A stretch of DNA of 64,000 nt, taken from assembly GCF_040807025.1 (NCBI RefSeq), contig NC_090942.1:203910747-203974746 (forward strand), given 5' to 3'. Positions 47,926 through 60,734 of this stretch are shown piece by piece; within the stretch, counting starts at the first letter, position 1; each line of letters begins with the position of its first letter. Made by a program: the position numbers and the translations under genes. Under the pieces are notes generated by a model. It worked only from the letters and a program-made list of their open reading frames with translations. It ran no database searches and was not told the DNA's origin. Source of the DNA: Struthio camelus (lineage: Eukaryota > Chordata > Aves > Struthioniformes > Struthionidae).

Positions 47926-50640
47926 TTTCCCCGGTATCAGGATTTCCTGGCTCACTATTTTCCTCAAACTTCCTTAGGTGTCAGAAGACAATCTGCAATA
48001 TTTCCATGCTCAAGGAAAAGGATAAAAATGACAAGTCATTCCTAATTTTAAAATGATAGCCTCCCTAGAAAGCTGCCACTGAGCTTAGTTCATGAGCTAA
48101 TTCAGTATTCCCTTATCCACAAGTAAAGAGAGCAGCCTTTTGGCAGCAACTTTTCCAAGCATGTCTGCTGCTGTGATTCTGTTGATGGGATAGAGCCACT
48201 TTTCAAAAAGTGGGAAGAGACCAGAGAAGGCTCTGGTGCCCGAAGGAGAGGCAGAAATCACAGATTGCCTGCATTGCACTGGTCAGCTTCAGGGGCAAGC
48301 CAGTAACAAAGAGTTTTGATCAAAGTGGGGTGAAGGGTTTTTTGGAGAACTTGCTGCTTGTGAAAGGCAGGAAGACAGAGAGCCAATCATTTTTATAGCA
48401 GGTGTATTATTCTTTCTCTAAGCATTTTTGAGAGCAAGAAAAGGGACTAGGAACACAAGCACTCCATGACAACACACATGCCAACAGCTCCACTGGGGAC
48501 CAGCAATATTTTAGCTTTTTAGCTCCTCACCTGCACTGAGGAGTCCCCCAACAGGGCTAGAGGAGGCCAATCTCTGCTGGTTATAAATGTCATAACGTCA
48601 TTGCAACCTCCCTCGATTCACAGGGGCTGCAGCAGTGGGAGGAATGAAGTATATTTTTTTCATTCTCTTGGGCAAGTGAAAAAAGGCTTGTTGCCTTGGA
48701 GAAGGAGGGGCAGTGGGACTGCCTCCACCTGGCTTGCTCTCCCACAACATTTTGCGGAGACCCTCAGTACAATAGAATTTATCTGATGAAGAGAATTTTT
48801 AACCACTTGGCTGGGCCTCCTTCAGCTGTGTATCTTTAAAGATTTTCTTCAGTACAGAACAAGAAAAATTGCCTCATTGTTTAATTCTGTTTGTTATCCA
48901 GGACAGCATGCTATACAGTGAATTACACCTACCAGTGCTCTTTCTATCGGTCATCAGTTTTATGGAAGCTTTTCTCCACAAAACCCTCTCCTTATCTGAG
49001 GTGCCTTTCAAGGTAGTACATCAAACCACTCCCTGCCTCTTCAGTATCCCCTATCATGAGACTGAATCATCCTTCCTCTTCTTACTGTATGTCCGGCAAG
49101 AATTATAGGCCCCTTGCAGAGCTAAAATTGCAAAGTGTCTCAATTAGAAATGAGGGGGAACTTGATATTTCTCTTAAATTTCACATTACTAAGCTGTGAA
49201 TTACGTGTTACTAACTGGAAGAACTACGGTGAGTCAGTCAGGTCTTGTCTGTCTACAATCGTCCCAAAAGGCATTCAGGTTTATGCTTGTCATAGGCCGT
49301 TACACCAGCATGTATAGCAATGCCACATATCTCCCAAGTGCCTGCCTATTGAACCCACTTGTAGAACGGTGCCTATTTCTCCTCATTGGCTTTAATAACT
49401 AGTTTTCCCTTTAAAAGAATGAGCACTAGCTCAGCTCCTCTTTTTGCATCCACCAGCTCCTCCAGTACACTCAAGTTTACCACCGTTGAAGTAAAAAAGA
49501 TGCATTAATTAAGGCCCATGACCTCTCACTATGCCCTAGAAATGTAGCATAAGCAGGCTCCCACTGCTGGTGTGCTACAATCCAGTGTTACAGCTTAACT
49601 GCTGATGGAAGTATGGCAGCTAATAGAGGAGCAGGAAAAAAAAATCTAAGCGGCATCCTCAGAAGCATGAACAAAAAACATGGAAAGTCCTTAATAATGA
49701 GCTGAACTGAAAACTCGGTCTATGAAAAAATCCTTAATTCAACTCTAAAGAACAAAGCTTGGCACGTATTAGATTTGTGCTTGGTAGTGTTCCTGCATTG
49801 TTCATGTACACGTACAAAGAGAACAAATTATCTACGCTCCCAGTGCTCTAGTATTACATTTATTTTGTAACAACAAGATTTTTATTTTCTTCTGAAACCA
49901 TAATTACAGCACTCTTGTGGTGCCTGTGGTTCTGTATTACTTGCATGTACCATGTATTACTTAACGTGTTTAATGAAAATCTGTTTACCATAATAGACCA
50001 TGTATGCACCAATGCTACATTTAATAGCCAAGAGCTACTGTAAGTGTTTTAGACTTCTACTGCAGGTTAGCTTCCAGGTGGTTGCCCTGCTTGTTGTCCT
50101 GCAGACTTCATGAGCTGCCAATGACCTGTACTGGAAATCAACAGTGCTGTCTAAATCCATCTTGTACTAGCAGAGCTGCAGCTGGGAAAGGCTGCTGATA
50201 AATAACTTATCAGCTCCGCAAGACAGAGATTGGTCTCCCAGTCTGCCTTTGATTGGAATTTATAAAAAAATGAGACACACCGAAATTGATAGCACTATTT
50301 AATTATCTTCAGCTAGCAGTTTGGCAGCTGGATATCATGAAGGGGACAAAGAAAGAAATTGGGTAAGTGACTGGAAGTGGCCCGGGAAGGGTTTTGATCC
50401 AGAATTGTAGCATCAGTGACAATAAGTCTATCAGGATATTTACTATCTGTGAGACTTCTTTTCTGTTTGTATTTGACTAAATAGCTGCTTTGTACGAGAA
50501 AAAAAAATCCGCAACTTCATAGGAACTAAGCCCTTTGCACCTATTTCTGTGTGCTATATTGCATGGTTGACTTCCTGCCAATGGATTTTATACAGATTAA
50601 AATACAATGCTGTACTGGAATTGTGTCTGTGCTTTTCTGA
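47926..50640 (+). other. GJB2 3' UTR and downstream sequence
   Basis: No AATAAA was noticed in the first 2.5 kb after the stop. The best signal seen is ATTAAA at 50596-50601 followed by TTGTGTCTGTGCTTTT, a GT-rich downstream element. The true end of the transcript is uncertain. No other gene was recognised. Confidence 0.35.
50596..50601 (+). terminator. Candidate GJB2 polyadenylation signal
   Basis: ATTAAA with a GT-rich element about 25 nt downstream. This would give a 3' UTR of about 2.7 kb, longer than in human GJB2, so an unseen earlier site is possible. Confidence 0.3.
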
Positions 50641-52900
50641 AATACACTAGAAATGTTTACCTTTTTGGCACTTGGTTCCTAGGCTCTTTTCACAATGAAA
50701 GTTGCAAGGCTGTTGACGCCTGAAGCAGCAAATCTGAAATGATGACTCTAAAGGAGGCTCATTCATTACAGTCCAGTGTAAAATGTAGCCAGAATATAAG
50801 GTGTCCAATAGTGTGATATGAGAACTAGGAAGTGTAGGAGTGGGACAGGCTAGAATTATACCTGAAATCACTAGAAATTTGCCATGGACTTCATCAAGGC
50901 TAAACTTTCATCCAAAACCTTTACACCAAAACTACAAACATGCTTGGCAGAAAGAAAAAGAAAGAAAAAAAAGCAAACTTCACTTTTAACCGACAGTCAA
51001 TATTAGATTTTAATAGCTAGAGAAAGAAAAGGCCTTCTCATGAAAGAAGGACTGCATTAAAAGGAAAGCAGGAACCTGTATTTTTGATTTCTGGATGTAG
51101 AAGTAACTTTATGAAAGGTTTTCTCAGACAAAAAATAAAATAGTTCAGTTATTTAGCAGTTGCCGTGAGCCAATGTATTAGGGTATTTCCTATCTCATAA
51201 CAAGTATATAAAAGACAAATGTTGTGGTCCGTACAGCAAGGACTGCTCCTAAACCACTGAGGTTCAATTCGAAATAGCAGCATTGTTAAAAGTTGATTTT
51301 TTTCGTAAAAATTCTACTGCAGCAAATATGCAACAGTTAAGAGCACTTTACAACAAACAGCCTTGTGGAAATTAATCTCTTTTTCCCTTACTCACAATTA
51401 CCTCCCCTGCAGTATCCAGGCTGATATGTTTTACCAGGCAAAAAAAATTGCAGTCAAAGAATTTCACTATATTTTGTGGTCACCTGTTGTAATGTCCAGA
51501 ACAAAGGGCAGTCACTACCCTTGGTGTTAATTACAGGTTTCTTTGGACTTTTCACTATCTTATTATCTATACAGTCATTTTAAATGGTTTGTAGGAAAGA
51601 CAGCGGTAAAAGTAATGGTAATTACCCAAGACGTAATGAACTAAGACTAATGGTAATGATCTTCAATTTATTTCAGGAGCTAGATATTTTTTACCATCTG
51701 ATCATCCCGGCTTCTCCCTGTCATTTTCTTTTATGGGATATGTTTCTCTTCCGTAAAGTTGGCCCAGCTCTGACCTGGCTATTTTTTTATTTATGCTCTC
51801 CTAGCCACCCAAAAAATTCTCTTTAACCTGGGCTTGGAAATGCTTTAAGCTTTACTTGGCAGTCCCAGCTGTGGGAGCAGCTCCCCTGTCTGGCTTTCCA
51901 CCCTCGTGAACACAGCTTTAGTTACCTCTGGCACGTTAGATTAGTTAATGCTACCTTACAATTCAGCCTCAGAGTTGACTGTACATTCACACATGCCCCT
52001 TCCTTTTTTCTGCATTGTAATCACTGACATTAATTCATGATTAATTTTACGTCTGCCTGCTCTATGCCCGCTGCAATCTGTGGTATGTGAATAAGCCCAT
52101 CTACTAAAAAAATCCTCCGCAAGCACGCTGCCAGGTAGCCAGATGCTTGCGTCAGCCTTCTTGGTAAAAGTATGATGCGGTATCAGTAATGACATTCAGG
52201 TGAAAGGACTATGTGTTGAGTGATCTGATAGAGAACTTAGCTGAGCTATGAATCACTGCAGCCTGCAGATGAATAACATTTATTGTGTTCAAATGCTGTT
52301 TGCTCTTCGTTTTTTCATTCCATAAAAACTGTATCTCTGAAGCTGCTGTGAATCTGTATCACAAAGCATTGCTCTCACACTGCTGTTTCAAACAGCACCA
52401 CACACTGAGGGCTAGAGAAGGAGAAAGCACAAGAATGTAGTCAAGGAACGGCCCAGTTCAGTGTACTGCAGAGAACTAAACAGTATTTCTTGCACAGCAC
52501 AGCACAGCACAGTATCTATGCTAATAAATACTGTAGTGTCTGAGTGCAGTCACATTGGCCCAAAGCAGGTCGAGTTTTTCAGTGGCCTGGCTGTGCTGGG
52601 CCAGTTTATCTGTTTAGATAAACACTTACATTTGCTGTTCTTTTTGAAATTATGGCACTATAGGCTTGTCAGCTGGGAAAGAAAATAGCAATCCTAAAAT
52701 ATTTAATTTAGAATCATGAGATTTGATTAAAAAATATTTTTCAGATCATTTTCTACCATTTCAACCTTTAAGACAAGACATAACAAATCCTCTCACACCT
52801 CCAAGTGATCCACACTTTAGCAGGATTGCTGTACTCTCTTTTTATGGGGTGACTGAAAATTTTCCTGTAAGATTTCCATCCAACTATCAACATTTCTTTT
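50641..52900. other. Intergenic, no gene recognised
   Basis: AT-rich unique sequence between GJB2 and the CR1 insertion. It contains a CAGCA pentamer run near 52492-52512. No coding exon or RNA gene was recognised. Confidence 0.55.
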
Positions 52901-52901
52901 A

Positions 52902-55634
52902 CAGAATCACAGAATGGTTTAGGTTGGAAGGGACCTCTGGAGATCATCTAGTCCAACCCCCCTGCTCAAGCAGGGTCACCTAGAGCATATTTCCCAGGAT
53001 CATATCCAGACAGGTTTTGAATATCTCCAGCGAAGGAGACTCCACAACCTCTCCGGGCAACCTGTTCCAGTGCTCTGTCACCCTCACAGCAAAGAAGTTC
53101 TTCCTCAGGTTCAGGTGGAACTGCCTGTGGTTCAGTTTGTGTCCTGTCACTGGGCACCATGGAGAACAGTCTGGCCCCATCCTCTCAACACCCTCCCTTC
53201 AGATACTTGTACACGTTGATGAGATCCCCTCTCAGTCTTCTCTTCTCCAGGCTAAGCAGGCCCAGCTCTCTCAACCTTTTTTCATAAAAGAGGTGCTCCA
53301 GTCCCCTCATCATCTTTGTAGCCCTCCACTGGACTCTCTCCAGGAGTGCCATGTCTCTCCTGTACTGGGGAGTCCAGAACTGGACCCAGCACTCCAGGTG
53401 AGGCCTCCCCAGGGCTGAGTAGAGGGGCAGGATCACCTTCCTCCACCTGCTGACAACACTCTGCCTCATGCAGCCCAGGAGACCATTTGGCCTTCTTGGC
53501 CACAAGGGCACATTGCTGGCTCATGGTCAACCTGTTGTCCACCAGCACTCCCAGGTCCTTCTCTGCAGAGCTACTTTCCAACAGGTCAACCCCCAGCCTG
53601 TCCTGCTGCATGGGGTTATTCCTCCCTGGGTGCAGGACCCTGCCCTTGCCTTTGTTGAACTTCAGGAGGTTCCTCTCCGCCCACCTCTCCAGCCTGTCCA
53701 GCTCCCTCTGAATGGCAGCACAGCCTTCTGGTGTGTTAGCCTCTCCCCCCAGTTTAGTATCATCAGCACACTTGCTGAGGGTGCACTCTGTGCCTTCCTC
53801 CAGGTCACTGATGAATACATTGAACAAGAGTGGACCCAGGACTGACCCCTGGGGGACACCGCTAGCTCCAGGCCCCCAACTAGACTCTGCGCCATTCACC
53901 ACAACCCTCTGAGCTCGGCCATGCAGCCAGTTCTCAATCCACCTCACTGTCCACTCATCCAACCCTCGCTTCCTGAGTTTACCTATGAGGATGTGATGGG
54001 AGACAGTGTCCAAAGCCTTGCTGAAGTCCAGGCAGGCAACACCCACTGCTCTCCCCTCATCTACCCAGCCAGTCATCCCATCAGAGAAGGCTCTCAGATT
54101 GGTCAAGCATGATTTCCCTTTGGTGAATCCATGCTGACTACTCCGGATCACCTTCTTGTCCTCCAAATGTTTAGTGAGGACCTCCAGGAGGAGCTGTTCC
54201 ATCACCTTTCCAGGGATGGAGGTGAGGCTGACAGGCCTGTCGTTTCCTGGCTCCTCCTTCTTGCCCTTTTGGAAGACTGGCGTGACATTGGCTTTCTTCC
54301 AGTCCTCAGGCACCTCTCCTGATCTCCAGGACCTTTCCAAGATGATGGAGAGTGGCCTAGCGATAACATCCGCCAGCTCCCTCAGCACTCGTGGGTGCAT
54401 CCCATCGGGGCCCATGGATTTATGGATGTCAAGTTTGGACAAAAGATCTCTAACCTGATCCTCCTCCACCAAGGGAGAGTCTTCCTTTCTCCAGCCTTCC
54501 TCTCTTGTCTCCAAGGTCTGCAATTCCTCAGGACTGGCCTTAGCAGTGAAGACTGAAGCAAAGGCAGCATTCAGTAACTCTGCCTTCTCTGTATCCTTTG
54601 TCACCAGGGCACCTGCCCCATTCAGCAGCGGGCCCACGTTTTCCCTAGTCTTCCTTTTGCTCTTGATGTATTTGAAGAAGGCCTTCTTGTTGTCCTTGAC
54701 ATCCCTTGCCAGATTTAATTCCAACTGGGCCTTAGCCTTCCTTGTCGCATCCCTGCACGCTCTGACAACGTCCCTGTATTCCTCCCAAGTGGCCTGTCCC
54801 CTTTTCCACATTCTGTGTACTTCCTTCTGTTGGAGTTTGGCCAGGAGTTCCTTGCTCATCCATGCAGGTCTCCTGCCCGCTTTGCTGGACTTCTTCCTCA
54901 GAGGGATGCACCGATCTTGAGCCTGGAGGAGGTGACGCTTGAATATTAACCAGCTTTCTTGGACCCCTCTTCCCCCCAGGGCCCTACCCCATGAGATTCC
55001 CCTAAGTAGGTCCCTCAAGAGGCCAAAGTTAGCTCTCCTGAAGTCCAGGGTGGCGATCCTACTTAGTGCCCTGCTCCCTCCTCGTAGGATCCTGAACTCC
55101 ACCATCTCATGGTCACTGCAGCCAAGGCTGCCTCCAACCTTCACCTCTCCAACTAGACCTTCTTTGTTCATTAGTACAACGTCTAGCATTGCACCTCTCC
55201 TCGTTGGCGTCTCCACCACCTGGGTCAAGAAATTATCATCAGTCCTCTGCAGGAACCTCTTTGACTGTTTGTGCCTAGCTGTGCTGTCTTCCCAGCAGAT
55301 GTCAGGGCGGTTGAAGTCCCCCATGAGAACCAGGGCCTGTGATCGTGAGGCTACTTCCAGCTGTCTGTAGAAGGCCTCATCGATGACTTCCTCCTGGTCA
55401 GGTGGCCTGTAGTAAACCCCCACAACAGTGTCACCCATTTTAGCCTGCCCTTTAATCCTTACCCATAGGCTCTCCACTTGCTCTTCATCCACCCCGAGGC
55501 AGAGCTCCACACATTCTAGTTGCTCCCTCACATAAAGAGCAACTCCACCACCTCGCCTTCCTGGCCTGTCTTTCCTAAAAAGCATGTAGCCATCCATGAC
55601 AGCATTCCAGTCATGTGAGCTATCCCACCACTTT
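52902..55634 (-). mobile_element. CR1 LINE, 2.7-kb 5'-truncated copy
   Basis: Minus-strand non-LTR retrotransposon. Its 3' end, at the left, has the CR1 3' UTR signature (reverse complement of AGAATCACAGAATGGTTTAG followed by AGGTTGGAAGGGACC) and about two ATTCTGTG octamers. The body encodes the endonuclease-reverse transcriptase ORF2. The 5' break falls inside the endonuclease, just before codons for KWWDSSHDW, at about 55634, next to unrelated sequence. No target-site duplication was seen, as is usual for CR1. Confidence 0.96.
53282..55597 (-). pseudogene. CR1 ORF2 remnant (endonuclease / reverse transcriptase)
   Basis: An open frame of 771 codons. The first Met is internal; the frame stays open upstream to the 5' truncation. 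Endonuclease motifs: [10 protein letters not shown] at about 93-102 and SDHE at 161-164. Reverse transcriptase motifs: [15 protein letters not shown] at about 454-468, [13 protein letters not shown] at 523-535, [12 protein letters not shown] at 581-592, and the catalytic box as CADDTKLGG at 610-618. Breaks: the endonuclease N-terminus is missing; a frameshift near codon 704 (about 53485) moves the usual C-terminus ([12 protein letters not shown]..) into another frame (53185-53511); a TGA at 53185-53187 replaces a sense codon after KYLKGGC; and a small deletion follows. The substitution to Cys before ADD and Leu in the first box are unusual, but the catalytic aspartates remain. It cannot make an active enzyme. 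Confidence 0.93.
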
Positions 55635-56684
55635 TAACCCAAGTTTCCTTTCATTCAGTTTGAAATTATTATAGCAGTCCTAGTACAGAGTTAATCCTTT
55701 AATCCCATTGTTCCTGAGTTTCCTCAACTGGAAGATGAAAGATGACAACAGTATCTTATTCACAAGGAGCAGGAAAGTTTAATTAAGCATTGCTTGCTAA
55801 GATCATTGCAAAGAGGGGTGTCAGAAAAATATATTTTTTAATTATTGTGCCATAAAGATTTCAAACCGATGCTATGTTGCATCATTAATGTAATGCCTAA
55901 TTATGATTAGTCATGTCTCTGCCCTAAATATTGCATCTTTTCCAAGGACTGAGTGTTTAATATACCTCTTAAATAGCTTCCACAATCACTTCATCACAAA
56001 AAAAACAAAAACAAACTACACACTTACCCACACACACATGCACACAGAGGAACAAACTGACTAAATCATTATCTCACTTTTATCTCTTAGAAAATTCAGA
56101 CAATTGTGACACGGATTTGTTAGGAATAATTTTTGTCTATCTCATGATAACAGTGTTTATGTATAGCAGTAAAATAGTTATTAATACAGTTATTAATTAC
56201 TCTGTCAAAATGTGAGGATCCACCAAATGGGATAAACTGTACACAGCTGGGAGGAGCTGTAAGTACAGAGGAGGAGAGGATTAGAATTCAAGAAGATCTT
56301 TATCAGTAGGAGAAAAGGTTTAATAGAATTAGTTTGGGAAGTTGAGAAGGACGAAATGCTACAGTTGTGAAGGATCAAGCACTTGCAGAATTGTAGGATG
56401 GAGAATTGTTCTGAAGAAAAGAAAGTTTTGTAGAGAAGAGCTGGAGTTTGTAGTAGATCATCAGTGGAACATCAGTCAATAACATTATTAACCTGACAAA
56501 AAAATCAGACTGGGATGCATAAAAGTCCATCAAAAAGACGATGTTTTAAATAATATTACCACTCTTATTAGCACCTGCAAGCCCTTACATGGAACCTGCT
56601 TTGGAGCAATCTGTCAAAAAAACATGTATCAGCTGGTGAAATCCCAAAATCAGGAATAAGAATGACCAAATTTCTACAGCATAC

Positions 56685-57030
56685 ACAACACCCATGAGGA
56701 AAGCTTGAGAGGAATGGGTTGGGCTAGAAAAGTCTGAAGGAAGACCCAATAGTGCTCTTCAAATATGTAAAAGACTGTGGCAAAGAGGATGAGGATTTTT
56801 CTCTTTGCATCTGCTGGCAACAGGACAAGAAATGATAGGGTTAGGTTGCAATGAGATATTGGCTAGTCATTGCAAAAAACTCTCTGGGGAGAGGGCTAAG
56901 CATTGAGTCAGATGATGGGTTCTCCATCACTGAAGGTTGTTAAGGGCAGATCAGTCCTTAGTTCAACATCTGTTGAGGATGGTGTAAGTATGGGACTCTT
57001 CTATGGGACAGAGGGAAGAGCTAACATCTA
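56685..57030 (+). mobile_element. Ancient CR1 LINE 3' fragment
   Basis: Collinear diverged matches to the old CR1 3' region: GAGGAAAGCTTGAGAGGAAT, GGCTAGAAAAGTCTGAAGG, CTTCAAATATGTAAAAGACT, GCAACAGGACAAGAAATGAT, TCTCCATCACTGAAGGTTGT and TAAGGGCAGATCAG. These correspond to the end of ORF2 and the segment 'tctccatc..ggag..tttaag.gcag'. It is much older than the antisense copy at 52902-55634. Confidence 0.7.
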
Positions 57031-58871
57031 TGGGGAAGGGGACATCAACTGAAAGAGTTCAGGTACTTTCTAGTTAGTACAGGTTCTTTTTGCTGAGCCA
57101 AAGCTCAACTACTAAATCAAAATTAAAATCTTTTTCATATAAATTCAAGGTTATATATCAGTGCAGGGTCTATCCAGTATGATCTATATCAGAATGGTTC
57201 CTTTGTCCTTTTAACAATTGTACTAACGCATTTTTGTGCTATAATAATTTCCTCCTGAAACACAAGAGGTGGCATTACGAATAAATACAATTATAATTCA
57301 TATAAATGAATTTGATCACGGGTGTTTTTTTTATATTCTCCTCAGCAGAGTGAGTAAAGACCTCCTCTTGCCTTGGTCTTGTATCTCACAACATCGACAT
57401 TCCTCCCAACAGCAGCTAAGTTATCTCTATAAACCCTCCAGTCTTTCCCGGATAAGCCACTGAAACCCAGGTCAATTTTCCATTTTGCTGCCCTGAGCTC
57501 AGTTGACCATACATGCAAACATTGCTAGAGTTCACTGCATCCTGGTCTACGCCCAGCAGAAGTTTCACAGCAGCAGTGTGTGATTTCATGTTACTAATTT
57601 ATTTCAGTTCGAAGGCAGATTCATATTGTGCAGCAATCTGCATTTTTAGATACATTTTCCCATACATAAGCTCTGCTTGTTTTTCTGTTTCAAAGCAGGA
57701 GATCTATCGCTATTCCTCTCTTTGGAAGGTAGCCAATATTTGAGGCCTTTGCACACTCATGATGCACATCAGTAAGGTATATTCCTGGTAAAATATACCG
57801 TATTTGTTCTTGCCCTAAACACAATGGAAAAGAACATTAGACAGGCAATTTCCTGTTCAGAAGCTCTGGTTGTGGTTTGGCATTACAAAGTCTTCACTGG
57901 TAATACTAGTTTAAGGTATTGACACTGATCTCATCCTTTCCTGCTCTTTCCTATCCCATCTGCGTCTGTCTCCTACCCCATCCAATGCAGTGCCTCTTCT
58001 CTAGGATCTTTATTCTGCCAGAACAGTTGTTTGCACAGCTGTGCTGGGCACTGGATTAGGTGACTGTTTTAGCTGACGATGAAATAAACATTTTGATTTG
58101 CTTGATTGTTTAGCTGGATCAGTTCCTTGATCTGGCTTACAGGGAGGCCACATGAACTTTTATGCCGACGTGACTGTGGGGCAATAGGCCATGGCGTTAG
58201 GCAAGAAGAGCTGCAGGGAGTTAGCAGAAGGGGGGGAGGGAATGGCAACATATTAAGCTGTATTTGCTGCTGCACACACTGTAATTTCAAACCACAGCCT
58301 CTAGCTGTATTTTTGTAAGTGATTGCTACCAAAAAGGGGCAGTCTCCCTACCTTTTCCCTCTTTCTCTGCTGTACCCTTCCCTGCTCTCCTTTCCTCTCT
58401 CCTAGCCCTGCTTCTGCTCTACCCGACACTCTCCTCTCAACCCCTGCATGAGTTAATTTATCTCTCTAATTGAACAGAAAACTATTTGAACTCTGGGTTT
58501 TGCTTTATTTTCAGCCCAGTTAGTTTTCTTCCAGGTTTGTGGCAGGCATTAGTGTCTTTCAAATACCAATACTTCTCTTGTATTTCTTCATATTTTTGGC
58601 AGTAGCGTGGAGAAAAAGCTTCAAGCCATGACAGAACAGTAAAAATGTCATTCCTCTCAGGATTCTGTGTGTCCCATGTCACTCTTTTTCAGTTCCTTCA
58701 CATAACAGATGCCTGGTTTGTGCAGTCGTAATTCTTCTGCTACATCTCACCAGCAGCGTTTGCTCCGAAGAAGGTGACTGAATGTATCTCACTGCTACCT
58801 ATCCCAGAGCAGTTCAGTTTTGTCTGTGTATTAAGACACTTTCCAGTTTCCAAAGGATTTCTGAGAGGAAG

Positions 58872-59060
58872 CCTCTTCTGGTGGGTAAAACACCAGCCTA
58901 GGAGTCCAGTGCCGTTCTCAGATCTGCCACAGACTTTCTGTATAACCTAGGACAAGTTATTGAGTTTTCTTGTGTCTCCATTCCTACAAAATAGCAATAA
59001 CAATAACCCTTCCTGTCACCAGTTATTCACTAATATTCTGTGTTCTCCGATGTGTTTGTC
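58872..59060 (+). mobile_element. MIR SINE
   Basis: Collinear with the MIR consensus: TCTGGTGGGTAAAACACC (tRNA-derived head), CCTAGGAGTCCAGTGCC, CTCAGATCTGCCACAGACTT, TGTATAACCTAGGACAAGTT, ATTGAGTTTTCTTGTGTCTC and a diverged 'tacaaaat.gcaataacaataac' segment. Old shared amniote insertion. Confidence 0.75.
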
Positions 59061-60734
59061 AGTAGCATCTAATGCACAGAACACTAAGTAGCATAATAAT
59101 AATAGCTTCCATTTGATATGAGATAAAACTACTACTCCAGTCTTTTTATTGTAGTTTTATTTATTAGTTGGATGGTTCTAAGTAGCAAAGTCTTTTGATT
59201 TACTTCATGTAGAAAATAACTAGAGGAGAAGAACAGACTTTACTGCTTCTTACTTCAAACTGTGCTTGTTGAGATAACAGTAGCCTTCCTCTAACTTTTA
59301 AATCTCTTTAGTGCCATCTTCTGTGGCAGAGCGGCATGTCAAGTGCAATTCTTATTATTGACACAGAGTGCCACAACATGCTGAACATACGGTTTTCTGA
59401 GCTCTTCTCTTTACGTTGAGTGTGTGGACACAACTGCTACCAGCACTGCCAAGCCATGTACCACTTACAAGTGGCTTGTTCACTGGTAGCGACACCTACC
59501 ACAGTTTAGAGGTCCCTCCACTGAATTAGTCTGGGGTGCACAGCAGCAGTGATCCTCTTCAAAATAGGTGCTTTCATTAGAAATAGCAAGGGATAAAACA
59601 CTGTCTTCAGTCAAGACTGCATAGCAGTTCCAGTTCACACTAAGATCAAGATATATCCCCTTAGCTTGAGATCTTTTTATCACTTCATAAAGCTTGGTAT
59701 CCCTTTTTGACCTTTTTAACTTGTACTTCGCACTGCAAGCCCATTTCTTCTGATCTTAAAAATATTATCTGATTGTTCTCTTCACCCACTCCTTTAACCC
59801 CACTCCGTCTGCCCCAGTCACGTCACATGGTGCTACTCTAAAGATTTGTCTATACGCAGAACAGGGCTCGTCACCTATGTGGAGGCCTGGTTTCATGATA
59901 AAAGTGAAATTAAAGCAGATAATTAAAGGAAGGCTGGAAATTATGTAAGCATGTATTTTAATGTGAAAAATTAAATGTGGATGTAAGTTTTATTTTGCTA
60001 TCTAGCATTAATGACAATGGAGGGAAACCTTTAAACATAATAAGGACCTAGGGGTGGGGAGCACACCAAAGTAACAAAGTAGCAAAGTAGTTTTCCTCCG
60101 TAGTGTTTTCAACTGCAATATTCACAGCGAGCAATCATGCACTGCAAGGATACAAGAACGTGTGGAGAGTCTGCTTCAGACTGTCACCAGTCCTCCACTA
60201 CACGCTGCTCTTCCAAGCGTCTCGGACAGAATTTGTCTTGGATAGTATTTTTACTGAAGGGAACAACACAGGGCCTTGAGAATGACCTGAGACGGTTTTC
60301 ACCTCTCTGACTGGCATGTAGCTCACCATTAACAGAAACTGGGCTGCTGTTGCTGAAGAGTCATCGTGCTGGTTTTCAGTTATTCTGCCTAATGTTTCCT
60401 TTCCTCAGGGCAACAGCCAAGAACACAAAAGTCTGACCAGAAGGTAGGGTGGACACGTAAAATGCAGTTGTAACCGATCAGGTTTTTCAAATAGTCTGTG
60501 CACAACAGCATGAGAGCTATTCTCGGCTGAGGGGGGTCTGTGAAAAGACACTTTTCAGAAATAATATCCCTAAAGCCTTCTTTTCGCATATAGGCTCAGT
60601 GAGGGTTGTAGGCTCTCAAGCTCGGAAGACTTGTCATTTGTAAGACTTGAGGAGTGTCTGGAAGTACTGAGGGGGGTTAACGCGATGTTCTTTTACACTC
60701 TGAAAAGGGAAGGAGCTGGCTTGACCTAACGGTA

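Larger units (their letters stand above)
55635..60700. other. Intergenic between CR1 and third CpG island
   Basis: No gene was recognised. Contents listed separately: an ancient CR1 (56685-57030) and a MIR (58872-59060). There is also a CA-rich tract at about 56019-56048. Open frames are short and domain-free. Confidence 0.55.

Noticed and set aside
53017-55370. Several plus-strand frames opposite CR1 ORF2
   Set aside because: Antisense shadows of the CR1 coding strand.
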